Part shown: piece after piece, positions 9,520-20,673 of the stretch
Numbering within the stretch: position 1 is the first letter of the stretch
How the letters are laid out: each line of letters begins with the position of its first letter
From: Desulfobacillus sp041396245
Lineage (GTDB): Bacteria; Pseudomonadota; Gammaproteobacteria; Burkholderiales; Rhodocyclaceae
Assembly (NCBI GenBank): GCA_041396245.1
Contig: JAWKYW010000003.1
Location: 124,001-188,000, forward strand
Direction: 5' to 3'
Length of the DNA: 64,000 nucleotides
Program-made: the position numbers and the translations under genes
Notes under the pieces: model-generated
Database searches by the model: none
The model's input: only the letters and a program-made list of their open reading frames with translations
Told to the model about the DNA's origin: nothing

Positions 9520-11625
9520 ATGAAACGGACACAAATCGCACTTGCAGTCCTGTTCGCTCTCGCCCAGCCCGCCCTGGCCGCGTCGCAGCAGCCGGCCGCG
9601 GTTGACGGTGACCGCATCGTCGCCGCCGACAAGGAGCCGGGCAACTGGATGAGCCACGGCCGCACCTACGACGAGCAGCGCTACTCGCCGCTGGCGGGCA
9701 TCAACGACGGCAACGTCGCCCGGCTCGGCCTGGCGTGGACCTACCGGCTCGACATCGATCGCGGCGTCGAAGCAACCCCCATCGTCGTCGATGGCGTGAT
9801 GTACACGACGGGCGCACAGAGCATCGTCTACGCACTCGACGCGCGCAACGGCAAGCGCCTCTGGAAGTACGACCCCAAGGTACCGGGCGAAAACCTCGGC
9901 CAGGGCTGCTGCGACGTGGTGAACCGCGGCGTCGCCGTATGGAAGGGCAAGGTTTTTGTCGGCAGCTTCGACGGCCGCCTGATCGCCCTCGACGCCCGCA
10001 ACGGCAAGGTCGCCTGGAGCGTCGACACCGTCATCGACCGCAAGAAGAGCTACACCGTCACCGGCGCGCCGCGCATCGTCAAGGGCAAGGTGCTGATCGG
10101 CAACGGCGGCGCCGAGTTCGGCGTGCGCGGCTACATCGCCGCCTACGATGCCGAAACCGGCAAGCTGGCCTGGCGCTTCTACACCGTTCCGGGCGATCCG
10201 GACAATCCGCCCGAGGACAAGGCCATGGAACTGGCGTTGAAGACCTGGCACGGGCGCGGCTGGCTGAAGTGGGGCGGCGGCGGCACGGTGTGGGATTCGA
10301 TGGCCTACGATCCGGAACTCGACCTGCTCTACATCGGCACCGGCAACGGCTCGCCCTGGAACCACCAGTTCCGCAGCGACGGCAAGGGCGACAACCTGTT
10401 CCTGTCCTCCATCGTCGCCCTGCGGCCAGATACCGGCGAATACGTCTGGCACTACCAGACCACGCCGGCCGACCAGTGGGACTACACCGCCACCCAGCAC
10501 ATGATCCTCGCCGACATCGCCATCGATGGGCAGAAACGCAAGGTGTTGATGCAGGCGCCGAAGAACGGCTTCTTCTACGTGCTCGACCGTACCGACGGCA
10601 AGCTGCTCTCGGCCAAGAATTTCGTGCCGATCAACTGGGCCACCCATGTCGACATGCAGACCGGTCGCCCGGTCGTCTCGCCCGACGTCAATTATCTTAC
10701 CGGGCCGAAACTGGTCATGCCGAGCTTCCTCGGCGCGCACAACTGGCAACCGATGTCGTACAGCCCCAAGACGGGCTACGTCTATCTGCCGGCCCAGGAA
10801 AGCATGGCCGGACTGGAAGCGCAGAAGGCGCCGCTGTTCATCCCGCACAAGTCGGTGGTGAACCTCGGCGTCGAGGTGCCCGACCTGCCGGAGGATCCAA
10901 AGGTCGAGGCCGAAATCCGCAGCGCCTGGAAGGGCCGCCTGATCGCCTGGGACCCGGTCAAGCAGGCTCCGGCGTGGACGCAGGAATATGTCGCGCCCTG
11001 GAACGGCGGCACGCTCAGCACCGCCGGCAACCTGGTGTTCCAGGGCACGGCCGACGGGCGCGCCGTCGCCTACGCCGCCGACAGCGGCAAGAAACTGTGG
11101 GAAACCCCGGTCAATTCGGGCGCCATGGCCGGTCCCGTGACTTTCGAGGTCAAGGGCGAGCAGTACGTCACCTTCATGGTCGGCTGGGGCGGCGCCTTCC
11201 CCGGCGTGGCCGGGCCGCTCTCGCTCTCGGCGCGCGTCCAGCCCGAGGCGCGCATCGTCACCTACAAGCTCGGCGCCAAGGGCAAGCTGCCGCCGCCCAA
11301 GCAGACGCCCGCCGGTCTGCCGCCGCTGCAGAAGGTGACGGCCAGCGCGGAACAGCTCAAGACCGCGCGCACCATGTTCAACGGCTTCTGCGGCTCCTGC
11401 CACGGCCTCAACGCCGTCAGCGGCGGGGTCTACCCCGACCTGCGCTACATGACGGCGAAGAAGCACAAGCAGTACGTGGGGGCGCTCAGCGGCGCCAGGC
11501 TCAACCGGGGCATGCCGAGCTTCGCCGACGTCCTGAAACCGGAAGACATGGAACTCATCCGCCAGTACATCATCAAGCGCTCGCACGACCTGAAGAGCCA
11601 GCTCGGCAAGGTCGCCGCGAAATAA
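9520..11625 (+). CDS. PQQ-dependent quinohaemoprotein alcohol dehydrogenase
   Basis: A 701-residue periplasmic enzyme oxidising alcohols to aldehydes with pyrroloquinoline quinone and passing electrons to its own haem c. Residues 1-20 are a signal peptide ending ALA. The eight-bladed propeller carries the adjacent-cysteine disulfide (Cys130-Cys131) and repeated W-docking units such as DARNGKRLWKY. The catalytic aspartate lies in DQWDYTA; the residue two positions later is Thr, so it is the calcium type, not the lanthanide (XoxF) type, which has Asp there. A C-terminal cytochrome c domain has CGSCH at 624-628 and a distal methionine candidate in RGMPSF. It is preceded by GAGGAGG and follows the aldehyde dehydrogenase by 25 bases. 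Confidence 0.95.
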   Translation: MKRTQIALAVLFALAQPALAASQQPAAVDGDRIVAADKEPGNWMSHGRTYDEQRYSPLAGINDGNVARLGLAWTYRLDIDRGVEATPIVVDGVMYTTGAQSIVYALDARNGKRLWKYDPKVPGENLGQGCCDVVNRGVAVWKGKVFVGSFDGRLIALDARNGKVAWSVDTVIDRKKSYTVTGAPRIVKGKVLIGNGGAEFGVRGYIAAYDAETGKLAWRFYTVPGDPDNPPEDKAMELALKTWHGRGWLKWGGGGTVWDSMAYDPELDLLYIGTGNGSPWNHQFRSDGKGDNLFLSSIVALRPDTGEYVWHYQTTPADQWDYTATQHMILADIAIDGQKRKVLMQAPKNGFFYVLDRTDGKLLSAKNFVPINWATHVDMQTGRPVVSPDVNYLTGPKLVMPSFLGAHNWQPMSYSPKTGYVYLPAQESMAGLEAQKAPLFIPHKSVVNLGVEVPDLPEDPKVEAEIRSAWKGRLIAWDPVKQAPAWTQEYVAPWNGGTLSTAGNLVFQGTADGRAVAYAADSGKKLWETPVNSGAMAGPVTFEVKGEQYVTFMVGWGGAFPGVAGPLSLSARVQPEARIVTYKLGAKGKLPPPKQTPAGLPPLQKVTASAEQLKTARTMFNGFCGSCHGLNAVSGGVYPDLRYMTAKKHKQYVGALSGARLNRGMPSFADVLKPEDMELIRQYIIKRSHDLKSQLGKVAAK

Positions 11626-11637
11626 GGTCCGCCACCA

Positions 11638-11663
11638 CCGCCGGCGCCCCGTAGTGCCGGCGG
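11638..11663. terminator. Hairpin after the alcohol dehydrogenase gene
   Basis: CCGCCGGC and GCCGGCGG form a perfect 8-bp stem with a 10-base loop, 12 bases after the stop codon. No T-run follows, so termination would be inefficient; it may instead stabilise the upstream mRNA. Confidence 0.4.
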
Positions 11664-11686
11664 TCACTCATCGCCGTACGCTGATC

Positions 11687-13747
11687 ATGCTGCCACAACG
11701 CCCCATTCTGCTGGCCCTGGCCCTTGCGGCACTGTCCGCCGGCCGCGCCTTCGGTGCCGACCCCGACGATACCGTGGTCGTCACCGCCACCCGGCTGCCA
11801 CAGTCCGGCTTCGACCTGCCGGTCGCCATCGATGCGCTCGACAAGCGCCACATCGCCGGACAAACGCCCCGTCTCGCCGTTTCGGAAAGCCTCAACCGCC
11901 TGCCCGGCACGCTGGTGCAGCACCGCGAAACCATGGCACAGGAGCAACAGATCACCCTGCGCGGCTTTGGCGCGCGTTCGCAGTTCGGCGTGCGCGGCAT
12001 CAAGCTCATCGCCGACGGCATTCCCGCCGGCACGCCGGACGGCCAGGGCGGGAGCGGCCTGTTCGATCTCGTTTCGGCCGGCCGCATCGAGGTGATGCGC
12101 GGCCCCTTCTCGGCGCTCTACGGCAACCATTCCGGTGGCGTCGTCCAGGTCTTCACCGAAAACGGGCCGGCCGCGCCCGAACTGTACGGCGGCCTGTTCG
12201 CCGGCAGTTTCGGCAGTCGACGCGGCGTACTGAAGTTCGGCGGCGACTGGAACGGCACCAACGCCGTGCTCTCCGTCTCGCGCTGGGACAGCCAGGGTTA
12301 CCGGGACTGGAGCCGAGGACGCAAGGACCAGTTCAACGCCAAGCTGCGCATCACCGGCAGCGAAGGCACGACGCTCACCCTGCTCGGCAACCGTCTCGAA
12401 CAGCCGCGCAACCTCGACCCGCTCGGCCTTACCGCCGCGCAAGTGGCCCAGGACCGTCGCCAGGCCAATCCCGCAGCGCTCGCCAATCGCACACGGCGCT
12501 CGCTCGACAACGTCCAGGGCGGCGCCATCCTCGAACACGACCTCGGCGGCGGCCAGGCTCTGCGCGCCCTCTTCTATGCCGGCGAACGCAGCAACGAGCA
12601 GTATCTCGCCTTCGCCGGCGGCGGCCCCACCAGTTCGGGCGGCGTAAGCGCATTTTCGCGAGAGTTCCACGGCGCCGGCCTGCGCTGGTCCCGTCGCGCC
12701 GCCACTTATACGCTTAGCGCGGGTCTGGACTACGAGCGTGCCGACGACCGGCGGCGCGGATTCGTCAATAACGGCGGAGTCAAGGGGGCATTGAAGCGCG
12801 ACGAGGATAATGCGACTTGGCAGCGCGGAGCCTATCTGCAGGCCGAATGGCGGGCGTCGAAGGACTGGACGCTGCACGGCGGCCTGCGCCATACGCGCGT
12901 CGGCTTCGACTCGAACGACCGTTACGTCGTCGGCGCCAATCCGGACGATAGCGGCAGTGTCGCCTTCTCGGCATGGACGCCCGTCGCCGGCGTGCTCTAC
13001 CGGCTGAACGAGCGGGTCAATCTCTATGCCAGCGCCGGCCGCAGCTTCGAGGCCCCCACCTTCATCGAGCTGGCGTACCGGGCCGACGGCACCAGCGGAC
13101 TCAACCTCCAGCTGCGCCCGAGCGTCAGCCGGCACGGCGAGATCGGCGTGAAAGCCTATGTCACCGACGCGCTGCGCCTGACGGCCGCCCTGTTCCGCAT
13201 CGACACGCGCGACGAAATCGTCGTGAACACCAGCGTCGGTGGCCGCACCACCTATCGCAACGCCGGCGACACGCGGCGCAACGGCCTCGAACTGGCCCTA
13301 TCGGGCGAACTGGGCAGCGGGTTTTCCATGGCCCTTTCCGCGACCTGGCTCGACGCCCGCTTCAGCGACGCCTTCGCCGGCAGCGGCGGTGCCGTCGCCG
13401 CCGGCAACCGCATTCCCGGCCTGCCGGCGCGCACCGCCTTCGCCGAACTGGCGTGGCAGCATCCGGCGAGCGGCTTCTCCGCCGCCATCGAGGGGCGCTG
13501 GGCGAGCCGCATTCGGGTCAACGACGTGAATTCCGAATCGGCGGAGGGCTATTTCGTCGCCGGCCTGCGCGGCGGCTTCACGCAATCGCACGGCGCCTGG
13601 CGCTTCGAGGAGTTCATGCGCATCGACAACCTGTTCGACCGCAAATACATCGGCGCGGTGTATGTGAACGACGGCAACGGCCGCTACTACGCCCCGGCGG
13701 CCGGGCGCGGCTATCTGGCAGGCATCGGCGTGACACGAAGATTCTGA
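11687..13747 (+). CDS. TonB-dependent outer-membrane receptor, PqqU/YncD-like
   Basis: A 686-residue receptor. I choose ATG 11687 because it begins a clean signal peptide (hydrophobic core, cleavage near AFGA-DP). The TonB box is DDTVVVTATR. The plug has a run of matches to the E. coli PQQ receptor YncD (PqqU) as I remember it: RGFGARSQFGVRGIKL, DGIPAGTPDGQG and RGPFSALYGNHSGGV. The barrel ends in an aromatic residue (TRRF). Lying directly after a PQQ-dependent dehydrogenase, it is best explained as an importer of PQQ, although other small ligands remain possible. No pqq biosynthesis genes occur in the window. Confidence 0.85.
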   Translation: MLPQRPILLALALAALSAGRAFGADPDDTVVVTATRLPQSGFDLPVAIDALDKRHIAGQTPRLAVSESLNRLPGTLVQHRETMAQEQQITLRGFGARSQFGVRGIKLIADGIPAGTPDGQGGSGLFDLVSAGRIEVMRGPFSALYGNHSGGVVQVFTENGPAAPELYGGLFAGSFGSRRGVLKFGGDWNGTNAVLSVSRWDSQGYRDWSRGRKDQFNAKLRITGSEGTTLTLLGNRLEQPRNLDPLGLTAAQVAQDRRQANPAALANRTRRSLDNVQGGAILEHDLGGGQALRALFYAGERSNEQYLAFAGGGPTSSGGVSAFSREFHGAGLRWSRRAATYTLSAGLDYERADDRRRGFVNNGGVKGALKRDEDNATWQRGAYLQAEWRASKDWTLHGGLRHTRVGFDSNDRYVVGANPDDSGSVAFSAWTPVAGVLYRLNERVNLYASAGRSFEAPTFIELAYRADGTSGLNLQLRPSVSRHGEIGVKAYVTDALRLTAALFRIDTRDEIVVNTSVGGRTTYRNAGDTRRNGLELALSGELGSGFSMALSATWLDARFSDAFAGSGGAVAAGNRIPGLPARTAFAELAWQHPASGFSAAIEGRWASRIRVNDVNSESAEGYFVAGLRGGFTQSHGAWRFEEFMRIDNLFDRKYIGAVYVNDGNGRYYAPAAGRGYLAGIGVTRRF

Positions 13748-13773
13748 GACGCCTTACCGGTCCCCCGACTGGG

Positions 13774-14160
13774 TCAGACCCTTCGGATCGGCCCCGGATA
13801 CTTCGCCAGCAGCGGATCGGAGGTCAGCAGCGTGACACTCTCGACAATCGATTGGGCGACGAGGATGCGGTCGAAGGGATCCTTGTGCACGGGCGGCAGG
13901 CCATCGACCGTCAGGGCATGTTCGCCCGAGATGGGCAGTTCGACGTAACCGTTGTCGAGCAAGCCCCGGCGCAGCAAACGCGGATCGACGCGAAAGTCTT
14001 CTCGCCCGAGACTGCGCTTGATGACGATTTCCCAAAGGCTGGCCGCGCTGAACAGCAGTTCGTTGCGCGCATCGCCGATCAGCTTGCGTGCGGCGGCCGA
14101 CAGGCGCTTCGGCTCGCCGGCCGCCCATAGCAGCAGGTGCGTGTCGAGCAGCAGCTTCAT
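13774..14160 (-). CDS. VapC-type PIN-domain toxin
   Basis: A 128-residue PIN-domain ribonuclease. The acidic active-site residues are in LLDTHLLLW, in AASLWEIVIK and in DPFDRILVAQS, matching the PIN pattern. It is the second gene of a toxin-antitoxin pair; its start overlaps the antitoxin stop by four bases (ATGA). The target is presumably tRNA or rRNA, as for other VapC toxins. Confidence 0.88.
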   Translation of the reverse strand: MKLLLDTHLLLWAAGEPKRLSAAARKLIGDARNELLFSAASLWEIVIKRSLGREDFRVDPRLLRRGLLDNGYVELPISGEHALTVDGLPPVHKDPFDRILVAQSIVESVTLLTSDPLLAKYPGPIRRV

Positions 14161-14399
14161 GAGCCGGCGAAAAAGCGTTCGATCTCCGCGGCACCCAGGG
14201 TGTCGAAATCGTCGGGCACGCTGATCTGCCCGGCCATGAAGCCGAGACGCTTCTTCTCGCCCGCTTCCGGCGCATCCAGCGGCATCACCTTCACCAACGG
14301 TTTGCCGGCCTTGGCGATGACGAAGGAGTCGCCCTTCGCCGCCTGCTCGACCAGCCGCGAGAGTTGCGTCTTGGCCTCGTGAATATTGACGGTGCGCAT
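14157..14399 (-). CDS. Phd/YefM-family antitoxin
   Basis: An 80-residue antitoxin starting MRTVNIHEAKTQLSRLVEQA, the typical Phd/YefM DNA-binding N-terminus; the C-terminal part would neutralise the PIN toxin. I prefer ATG 14399 to the ATG 12 bases upstream because GGAGGG lies between them at ribosome-site distance. An inverted repeat just upstream is a likely autoregulatory operator. Confidence 0.87.
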   Translation of the reverse strand: MRTVNIHEAKTQLSRLVEQAAKGDSFVIAKAGKPLVKVMPLDAPEAGEKKRLGFMAGQISVPDDFDTLGAAEIERFFAGS

Positions 14400-14412
14400 C
14401 GCGCCCTCCATT

Positions 14413-14437
14413 GGACTAAGTTTCGTTAGTTTAGTCC
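14413..14437. promoter_or_regulatory. Inverted repeat operator upstream of the antitoxin
   Basis: GGACTAA (14413-14419) and TTAGTCC (14431-14437) are perfect inverted arms separated by 11 bases, placed 14 bases before the antitoxin start, as expected for Phd-type autorepression. Confidence 0.6.
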
Positions 14438-14458
14438 ACTAATGGGGTGTGGGCAAAT

Positions 14459-17065
<2,607 letters not shown>

Positions 17066-17097
17066 GATTTTCTTCCGAAATATGGTGTCCTTCAGCT

Positions 17098-17125
17098 AAA
17101 TGGGGCTGGCCGCGGGGTTTTCAAG
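17098..17125 (-). promoter_or_regulatory. Sigma-32 (heat-shock) promoter of clpB
   Basis: On the minus strand CTTGAAA (17119-17125) and CCCCATTT (17098-17105) are separated by 13 bases, matching the RpoH consensus CTTGAAA-N11-16-CCCCAT. The clpB start follows about 33 bases downstream. Confidence 0.85.
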
Positions 17126-17182
17126 ACGCCCGGATCGGCGCATGATGCCCAACGGGTACCGACCATTTTCCAGGAGGGAGAG

Positions 17183-17695
17183 ATGAGCAACGACCAGTTT
17201 GCAGACATGCACCGCAAGAACATCGATGCCGCCATGAAGCTGACGCAGATGTCGCTGGAGAACTCCAAGCGCATCATGGAGCTTCAGGTGGAAACGGCGC
17301 GCGCCCTCTTCGAGGAAAGCGTGAAAAACGCCCGGTCGCTGACGGAAGCCAAGGACCCGCAGAGCGCGCTGGCCCTGCGCACCCAGTTCGCCCAGGAAAC
17401 CTCTGCCAGGATGATGGAGGCCATGCGCCAGATGGCCGACCTGACGGCCGGGGCCCAGGCCGAGTTCAACAGGATGCTGGGCCAGCAGATGGCCGGCACC
17501 AGCCAGGAAATGATGGAGAACTTCAAGAAGATGATGTCGGTGAGCGCCCTGCCCGGCAACAGCCAGGACGCCTTCGCCGCCATGCAGCAGGCCTTCAGCA
17601 CCGCCAAGGACGCCTTCGACCAGATCGCCAAGGCCTCCACCGCCGCGTTCACAGTGCCGGGGACGGGCAAGGGCAAGAGCGTCAAGGTGGAATGA
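17183..17695 (+). CDS. Phasin family protein
   Basis: A 170-residue helical protein beginning MSNDQFADMHRKNIDAAMKL after the ribosome site AGGAGGGAG (17172-17180). Heptad-rich amphipathic helices and the phrase NLxxQMAGTSQEMMENFKKM-like segment resemble phasins, which coat polyhydroxyalkanoate granules. Divergent from clpB. An antisense open frame across clpB continues into this frame but is not coding. An esterase resembling polyhydroxybutyrate depolymerases occurs at 32.6 kb, not adjacent. Confidence 0.8.
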   Translation: MSNDQFADMHRKNIDAAMKLTQMSLENSKRIMELQVETARALFEESVKNARSLTEAKDPQSALALRTQFAQETSARMMEAMRQMADLTAGAQAEFNRMLGQQMAGTSQEMMENFKKMMSVSALPGNSQDAFAAMQQAFSTAKDAFDQIAKASTAAFTVPGTGKGKSVKVE

Positions 17696-17815
17696 AACCG
17701 CCTTCAACGCAAAGATCGCAAAGACGCAAAGGGCGCAAAGAGGGTTCGAATAGCTTTTCTTCGCGTTCTTTGCGTCTTTGCGTCCTTCGCGTTGAAAGCG
17801 GTTGCCGTCAGGAGG
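17696..17815. repeat. 9-bp-period hairpin repeat, copy 1
   Basis: Starting right at the phasin stop codon, AACCGCCTTCAACGCAAAG leads into units of CGCAAAG with 9-base spacing; after an unrelated centre the complementary units (CTTTGCGTC etc.) return and close with TTGAAAGCGGTT. The whole can fold as one long hairpin between phasin and moaE. Confidence 0.8.
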
Positions 17816-17816
17816 T

Positions 17817-18269
17817 TCAGGTTTTCCACTTCTCCGCCGCGCGGTCGTCCGACTCGCGCGCATCGACCCAGCGGCCGCCTTCGGGCGTTTCCTCCTTCTT
17901 CCAGAACGGGGCGCGGGTCTTGAGAAAATCCATGATGAACTCGCAGGCGGCGAAGGCATCGCCGCGATGCGCGCTGGCCACCACCACCAGCACGATGTTG
18001 TCGCCCGGCTGCAGCGCGCCGATGCGGTGGATCACCGTGGCGTCCATGACATCCCAGCGGCCGCGCGCCTGCTCGACGATCTCCGCCAGCGACTTCTCCG
18101 TCATGCCGGGATAGTGCTCCAGCGTCATCTGCGAGATGCCGGCGCCGTCGTTCGAATCGCGCACCAGGCCGACGAAGCTCGCCACGGCGCCGATGTCCTT
18201 GCGCCCGCGCGCGATCCCGGCGCACTCGGCGCCGAGGTCGAAGTCTTCGGTCTGGACGGAGATTTTCAC
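17817..18269 (-). CDS. moaE: Molybdopterin synthase catalytic subunit MoaE
   Basis: A 150-residue large subunit of molybdopterin synthase, which with thiocarboxylated MoaD inserts the dithiolene sulfurs into precursor Z (cPMP). It starts at GTG 18269, one base after the moaD stop. Visible are SFVGLVRDSN, the histidine in VVASAHRG and the lysines in FLKTRAPFWKKE that form the active site. The C-terminus is a short charged tail. Confidence 0.96.
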   Translation of the reverse strand: MKISVQTEDFDLGAECAGIARGRKDIGAVASFVGLVRDSNDGAGISQMTLEHYPGMTEKSLAEIVEQARGRWDVMDATVIHRIGALQPGDNIVLVVVASAHRGDAFAACEFIMDFLKTRAPFWKKEETPEGGRWVDARESDDRAAEKWKT

Positions 18270-18524
18270 TTACCCTCCCGTCACCGGCGGAAAGAAGGCG
18301 ACCTCGTCGCCATCCTTCACCGGCGCATCCATCTCCGCCATCCGCTGGTTCACCGCGATGCGCAGGTTTTTCATTTTCGCCAGCGACGCCCAGGCGCCGC
18401 CGCGCGCGGCGAGGAAGGCATGCAACTGGCCGACATTGCCGACCCCGGCCGGCAGGGCAAATTGTTCCGACGACTGGCCGACCGCCTCGCGCAGCCCGGC
18501 GAAATAGAGAATCTTCAAACTCAC
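18270..18524 (-). CDS. moaD: Molybdopterin synthase sulfur carrier subunit MoaD
   Basis: An 84-residue ubiquitin-fold sulfur carrier starting at GTG 18524 (sequence MSLKILYFAGLREAVG) with GAGAGG upstream. It ends VAFFPPVTGG; the terminal Gly-Gly is thiocarboxylated and feeds MoaE. An open frame upstream of the GTG is made of repeat sequence and is not MoaD. The start and ribosome site abut the REP-like repeat block. Confidence 0.95.
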   Translation of the reverse strand: MSLKILYFAGLREAVGQSSEQFALPAGVGNVGQLHAFLAARGGAWASLAKMKNLRIAVNQRMAEMDAPVKDGDEVAFFPPVTGG

Positions 18525-18529
18525 GCAAA

Positions 18530-18778
18530 CCTCTCGTAGGTCGGGCTTCAGCCCGGCAGCAGCAGCCCAAGTCGGCCTGAAGGCCGACTTGCGGGCAATC
18601 GCCGCAAGCCTCATGTAGGTCGGGCTTCAGCCCGACGACCGCAGGTAATCCCTGTGGGACATCGGCCGCTGAGTCGGCCTGAAGACCGACCTGCGGGCAA
18701 TCGCGGCAAACCTCTCGTAGGTCGGGCTTCAGCCCGACATCGGCCGCCCAAGTCGGCCTGAAGGCCGACCTACGGACC
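18530..18778. repeat. Three tandem REP-like palindromic units
   Basis: Three copies of GTAGGTCGGGCTTCAGCCC followed by a spacer and GTCGGCCTGAAGGCCGAC lie head to tail between moaD and moeA. Each arm is itself a hairpin, and the unit as a whole is an inverted repeat. The middle copy has a longer spacer, related to the copy inside iorA. Further copies are at 36.1, 44.2 and 63.8 kb. Confidence 0.85.
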
Positions 18779-18788
18779 TGCGGCGAAT

Positions 18789-20084
18789 TCAGTATAGCAA
18801 TTCGCTGAACGGCAGGAAGCGCACCAGCTCGCCGCGCGCCACCGCCTGCGCCGGCGGGTTGTCCACCAGGCCGTCGGCCCAGGCGCAGGAGGTCAGCACG
18901 CCCGAGCTCTGGTTCGGATACAGGTCGAGCCCGCCCCCGGCGTTGATGCGCACGCGCAGGAACTCGCGACGGCGGTCGGGCTGCGGCCAGTCGAAGTCGG
19001 CGCGCATCATCAGGCCGCGCGGCGCCGTCACACGGGCGCCCTGGCAGGCCAGCAGGAAGGGCCGCACGAGCATCAAAAAAGTGACGAAGGTCGACACCGG
19101 GTTGCCCGGCAGGCCGATGAAGGCCGCCTCATCGCCGAGCGGGCTTTTCCCGCGCGCTTCCGTCACCCCCTTCCCCGGAAAGGGGGCCGGGGGGATGGCG
19201 CTTGTCTGCGCCGTGTCGCGGGGACTGACTTTCCCGAAGGCGAGCGGCTTGCCCGGCTTGATGGCAATCTTCCACAGGTCGAGCGCGCCCTCCGCCTGCA
19301 CCGCCGCCTTGACGTGGTCCTCCTCGCCCACCGAGACCCCGCCGCTGGTGATGATGACGTCGCTGTCCTCTGCCGCCGCGCGCAGCGCCGTGCGCGTCGC
19401 CTCGAGCGTGTCGCGCACGATGCCGAGGTCGCGCACCTCGCAGCCGAGCGCGGCGAGCAGCCCGCGCAGGCTGTAGCGGTTGGAGTTGTAGATGCCGCCC
19501 GGCTTGAGCGCCTCGCCCGGCATCGACAGCTCGTCGCCGGTGAAGAAAACCGCCACGCGCAGGCGCCGGAAAACCGGCAGCGTCGCCAGGCCGACCGAGG
19601 CGGCGAGGCCGATGTCCTGCGGCGCGAGGCGCGTGCCGGCGGCGAGGATTTCTGCGCCGGATCGAATGTCCTCGCCGGCACGGCGGATGTGCTCGCCGGC
19701 GCGCGGCACATGGTTGATTTGCACGACGCCCTCGCCGGCATGTTCGCACAGCTCCTGCATCACCACGGCGTCGGCGCCCGCCGGCAGCGGCGCGCCGGTG
19801 AAGATGCGCGCCGTCGTACCGGGCGCGAGCGGCATGCCGACGGCTCCGGCGGGAATGCGCTGCGCCACCGGCAGGCGGACGCCGGCGGCAGGGATGTCGG
19901 CCGTGCGCACGGCGTAGCCGTCCATGGCCGAATTGTCGAGCGGCGGCACGGTGAGGCCGCTCGATTGCGCCCGCGCCAGCACGCGGCCGGCGGCGGCGAC
20001 GGTATCGACCTCCTCGACCTGCGCCACCGGACAGGCGGCGGCGAGGAGTTTCTGCAGGGCTTCGTCGAAGGATAGAAGGCTCAT
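18789..20084 (-). CDS. moeA: Molybdopterin molybdenumtransferase MoeA
   Basis: A 431-residue enzyme that inserts molybdate into adenylylated molybdopterin. It shows LDNSAMDGYAVR, the GDEL motif in FFTGDEL, the MoCF-binding signature ITSGGVSVGEEDHVK and GLPGNPVS. Between KPGKPLAFGK and FIGLPGNPVS there is an extra stretch of about 33 residues that other MoeA proteins lack; it is proline-rich and its DNA is made of short repeats. The gene follows mobB with a four-base overlap, so mobB-moeA form an operon. Confidence 0.96.
   Translation of the reverse strand: MSLLSFDEALQKLLAAACPVAQVEEVDTVAAAGRVLARAQSSGLTVPPLDNSAMDGYAVRTADIPAAGVRLPVAQRIPAGAVGMPLAPGTTARIFTGAPLPAGADAVVMQELCEHAGEGVVQINHVPRAGEHIRRAGEDIRSGAEILAAGTRLAPQDIGLAASVGLATLPVFRRLRVAVFFTGDELSMPGEALKPGGIYNSNRYSLRGLLAALGCEVRDLGIVRDTLEATRTALRAAAEDSDVIITSGGVSVGEEDHVKAAVQAEGALDLWKIAIKPGKPLAFGKVSPRDTAQTSAIPPAPFPGKGVTEARGKSPLGDEAAFIGLPGNPVSTFVTFLMLVRPFLLACQGARVTAPRGLMMRADFDWPQPDRRREFLRVRINAGGGLDLYPNQSSGVLTSCAWADGLVDNPPAQAVARGELVRFLPFSELLY
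19165..19232. repeat. Repeat-derived insertion inside moeA
   Basis: The plus strand carries CCCCCTTCCCCGGAAAGGGG, a palindrome like those inside iorB, followed by GGGACTGACTTT (19221-19232), a member of the dispersed CTGACTTT family. Both lie within the extra MoeA segment and keep the frame. Confidence 0.7.
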
Positions 20085-20578
20085 TTCAGTCCCAGGTAAT
20101 TCACGATGAAGCGAACGATCGCATCCGGATCGTTGATGTCGAGCACGGGCAGCGACGTCGCGACCGGGGCGTCGCTGGCCACGGCGACGATGTTCGGATG
20201 CTCGGGGTGGATCGGCGGCTTGCCGTGCGCGGGCCGATACACCTCCAGCTTGGGAAACAGGTCGTTGGTCTTGTAGCCCTCCACCAGCGCCAGGTCGCAG
20301 GGGGAGAGCAGTTTGATCTGCTCCTCCAGCATCGGTTCCCGCGCGCCGCGCAGCTCATGCATCAGCACCCAGCGCTGGTCGGACGTGAGCAGCACCTCCG
20401 AGCAGCCGGCCTCGCGGTGGCGCCAGGAATCCTTGCCCGGCCGGTCGATGTCGAAGCCGTGGTGGGCGTGCTTGATGAGCGAAACCCTGAATCCCATCGC
20501 GACGAAGCGCGGAATGAGCCGCTCGATCAGCGTCGTCTTGCCACTGCCGCTGTAGCCTGCAAAGCCGAATACCTTCAT
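20081..20578 (-). CDS. mobB: Molybdopterin-guanine dinucleotide biosynthesis protein MobB
   Basis: A 165-residue P-loop GTPase that assists attachment of GMP to the molybdenum cofactor. Walker A is GYSGSGKTTL at residues 8-17, followed by IKHAHHGFDIDRPGKDSWRH and VEGYKTNDLFPKLEVYR, both typical of MobB. The bis-MGD cofactor made with it is the form used by PadB-type oxidoreductases in this window. Confidence 0.96.
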   Translation of the reverse strand: MKVFGFAGYSGSGKTTLIERLIPRFVAMGFRVSLIKHAHHGFDIDRPGKDSWRHREAGCSEVLLTSDQRWVLMHELRGAREPMLEEQIKLLSPCDLALVEGYKTNDLFPKLEVYRPAHGKPPIHPEHPNIVAVASDAPVATSLPVLDINDPDAIVRFIVNYLGLK

Positions 20579-20673
20579 AAACCTCTTTCAACGCAAAGGG
20601 CGCAAAGACGCGAAGATCGCAAAGGAAATCGAATTGTATTCTTTGCGTCCTTTGCGTCTTTGCGTTCTTTGCG
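20579..20673. repeat. 9-bp-period hairpin repeat, copy 2
   Basis: Units of CGCAAAG, then CTTTGCG, with 9-base spacing between mobB and the ATP-grasp gene. The flank TCATGAGCGGTT supplies the last serine and stop codon of the ATP-grasp gene on the minus strand. Confidence 0.8.
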
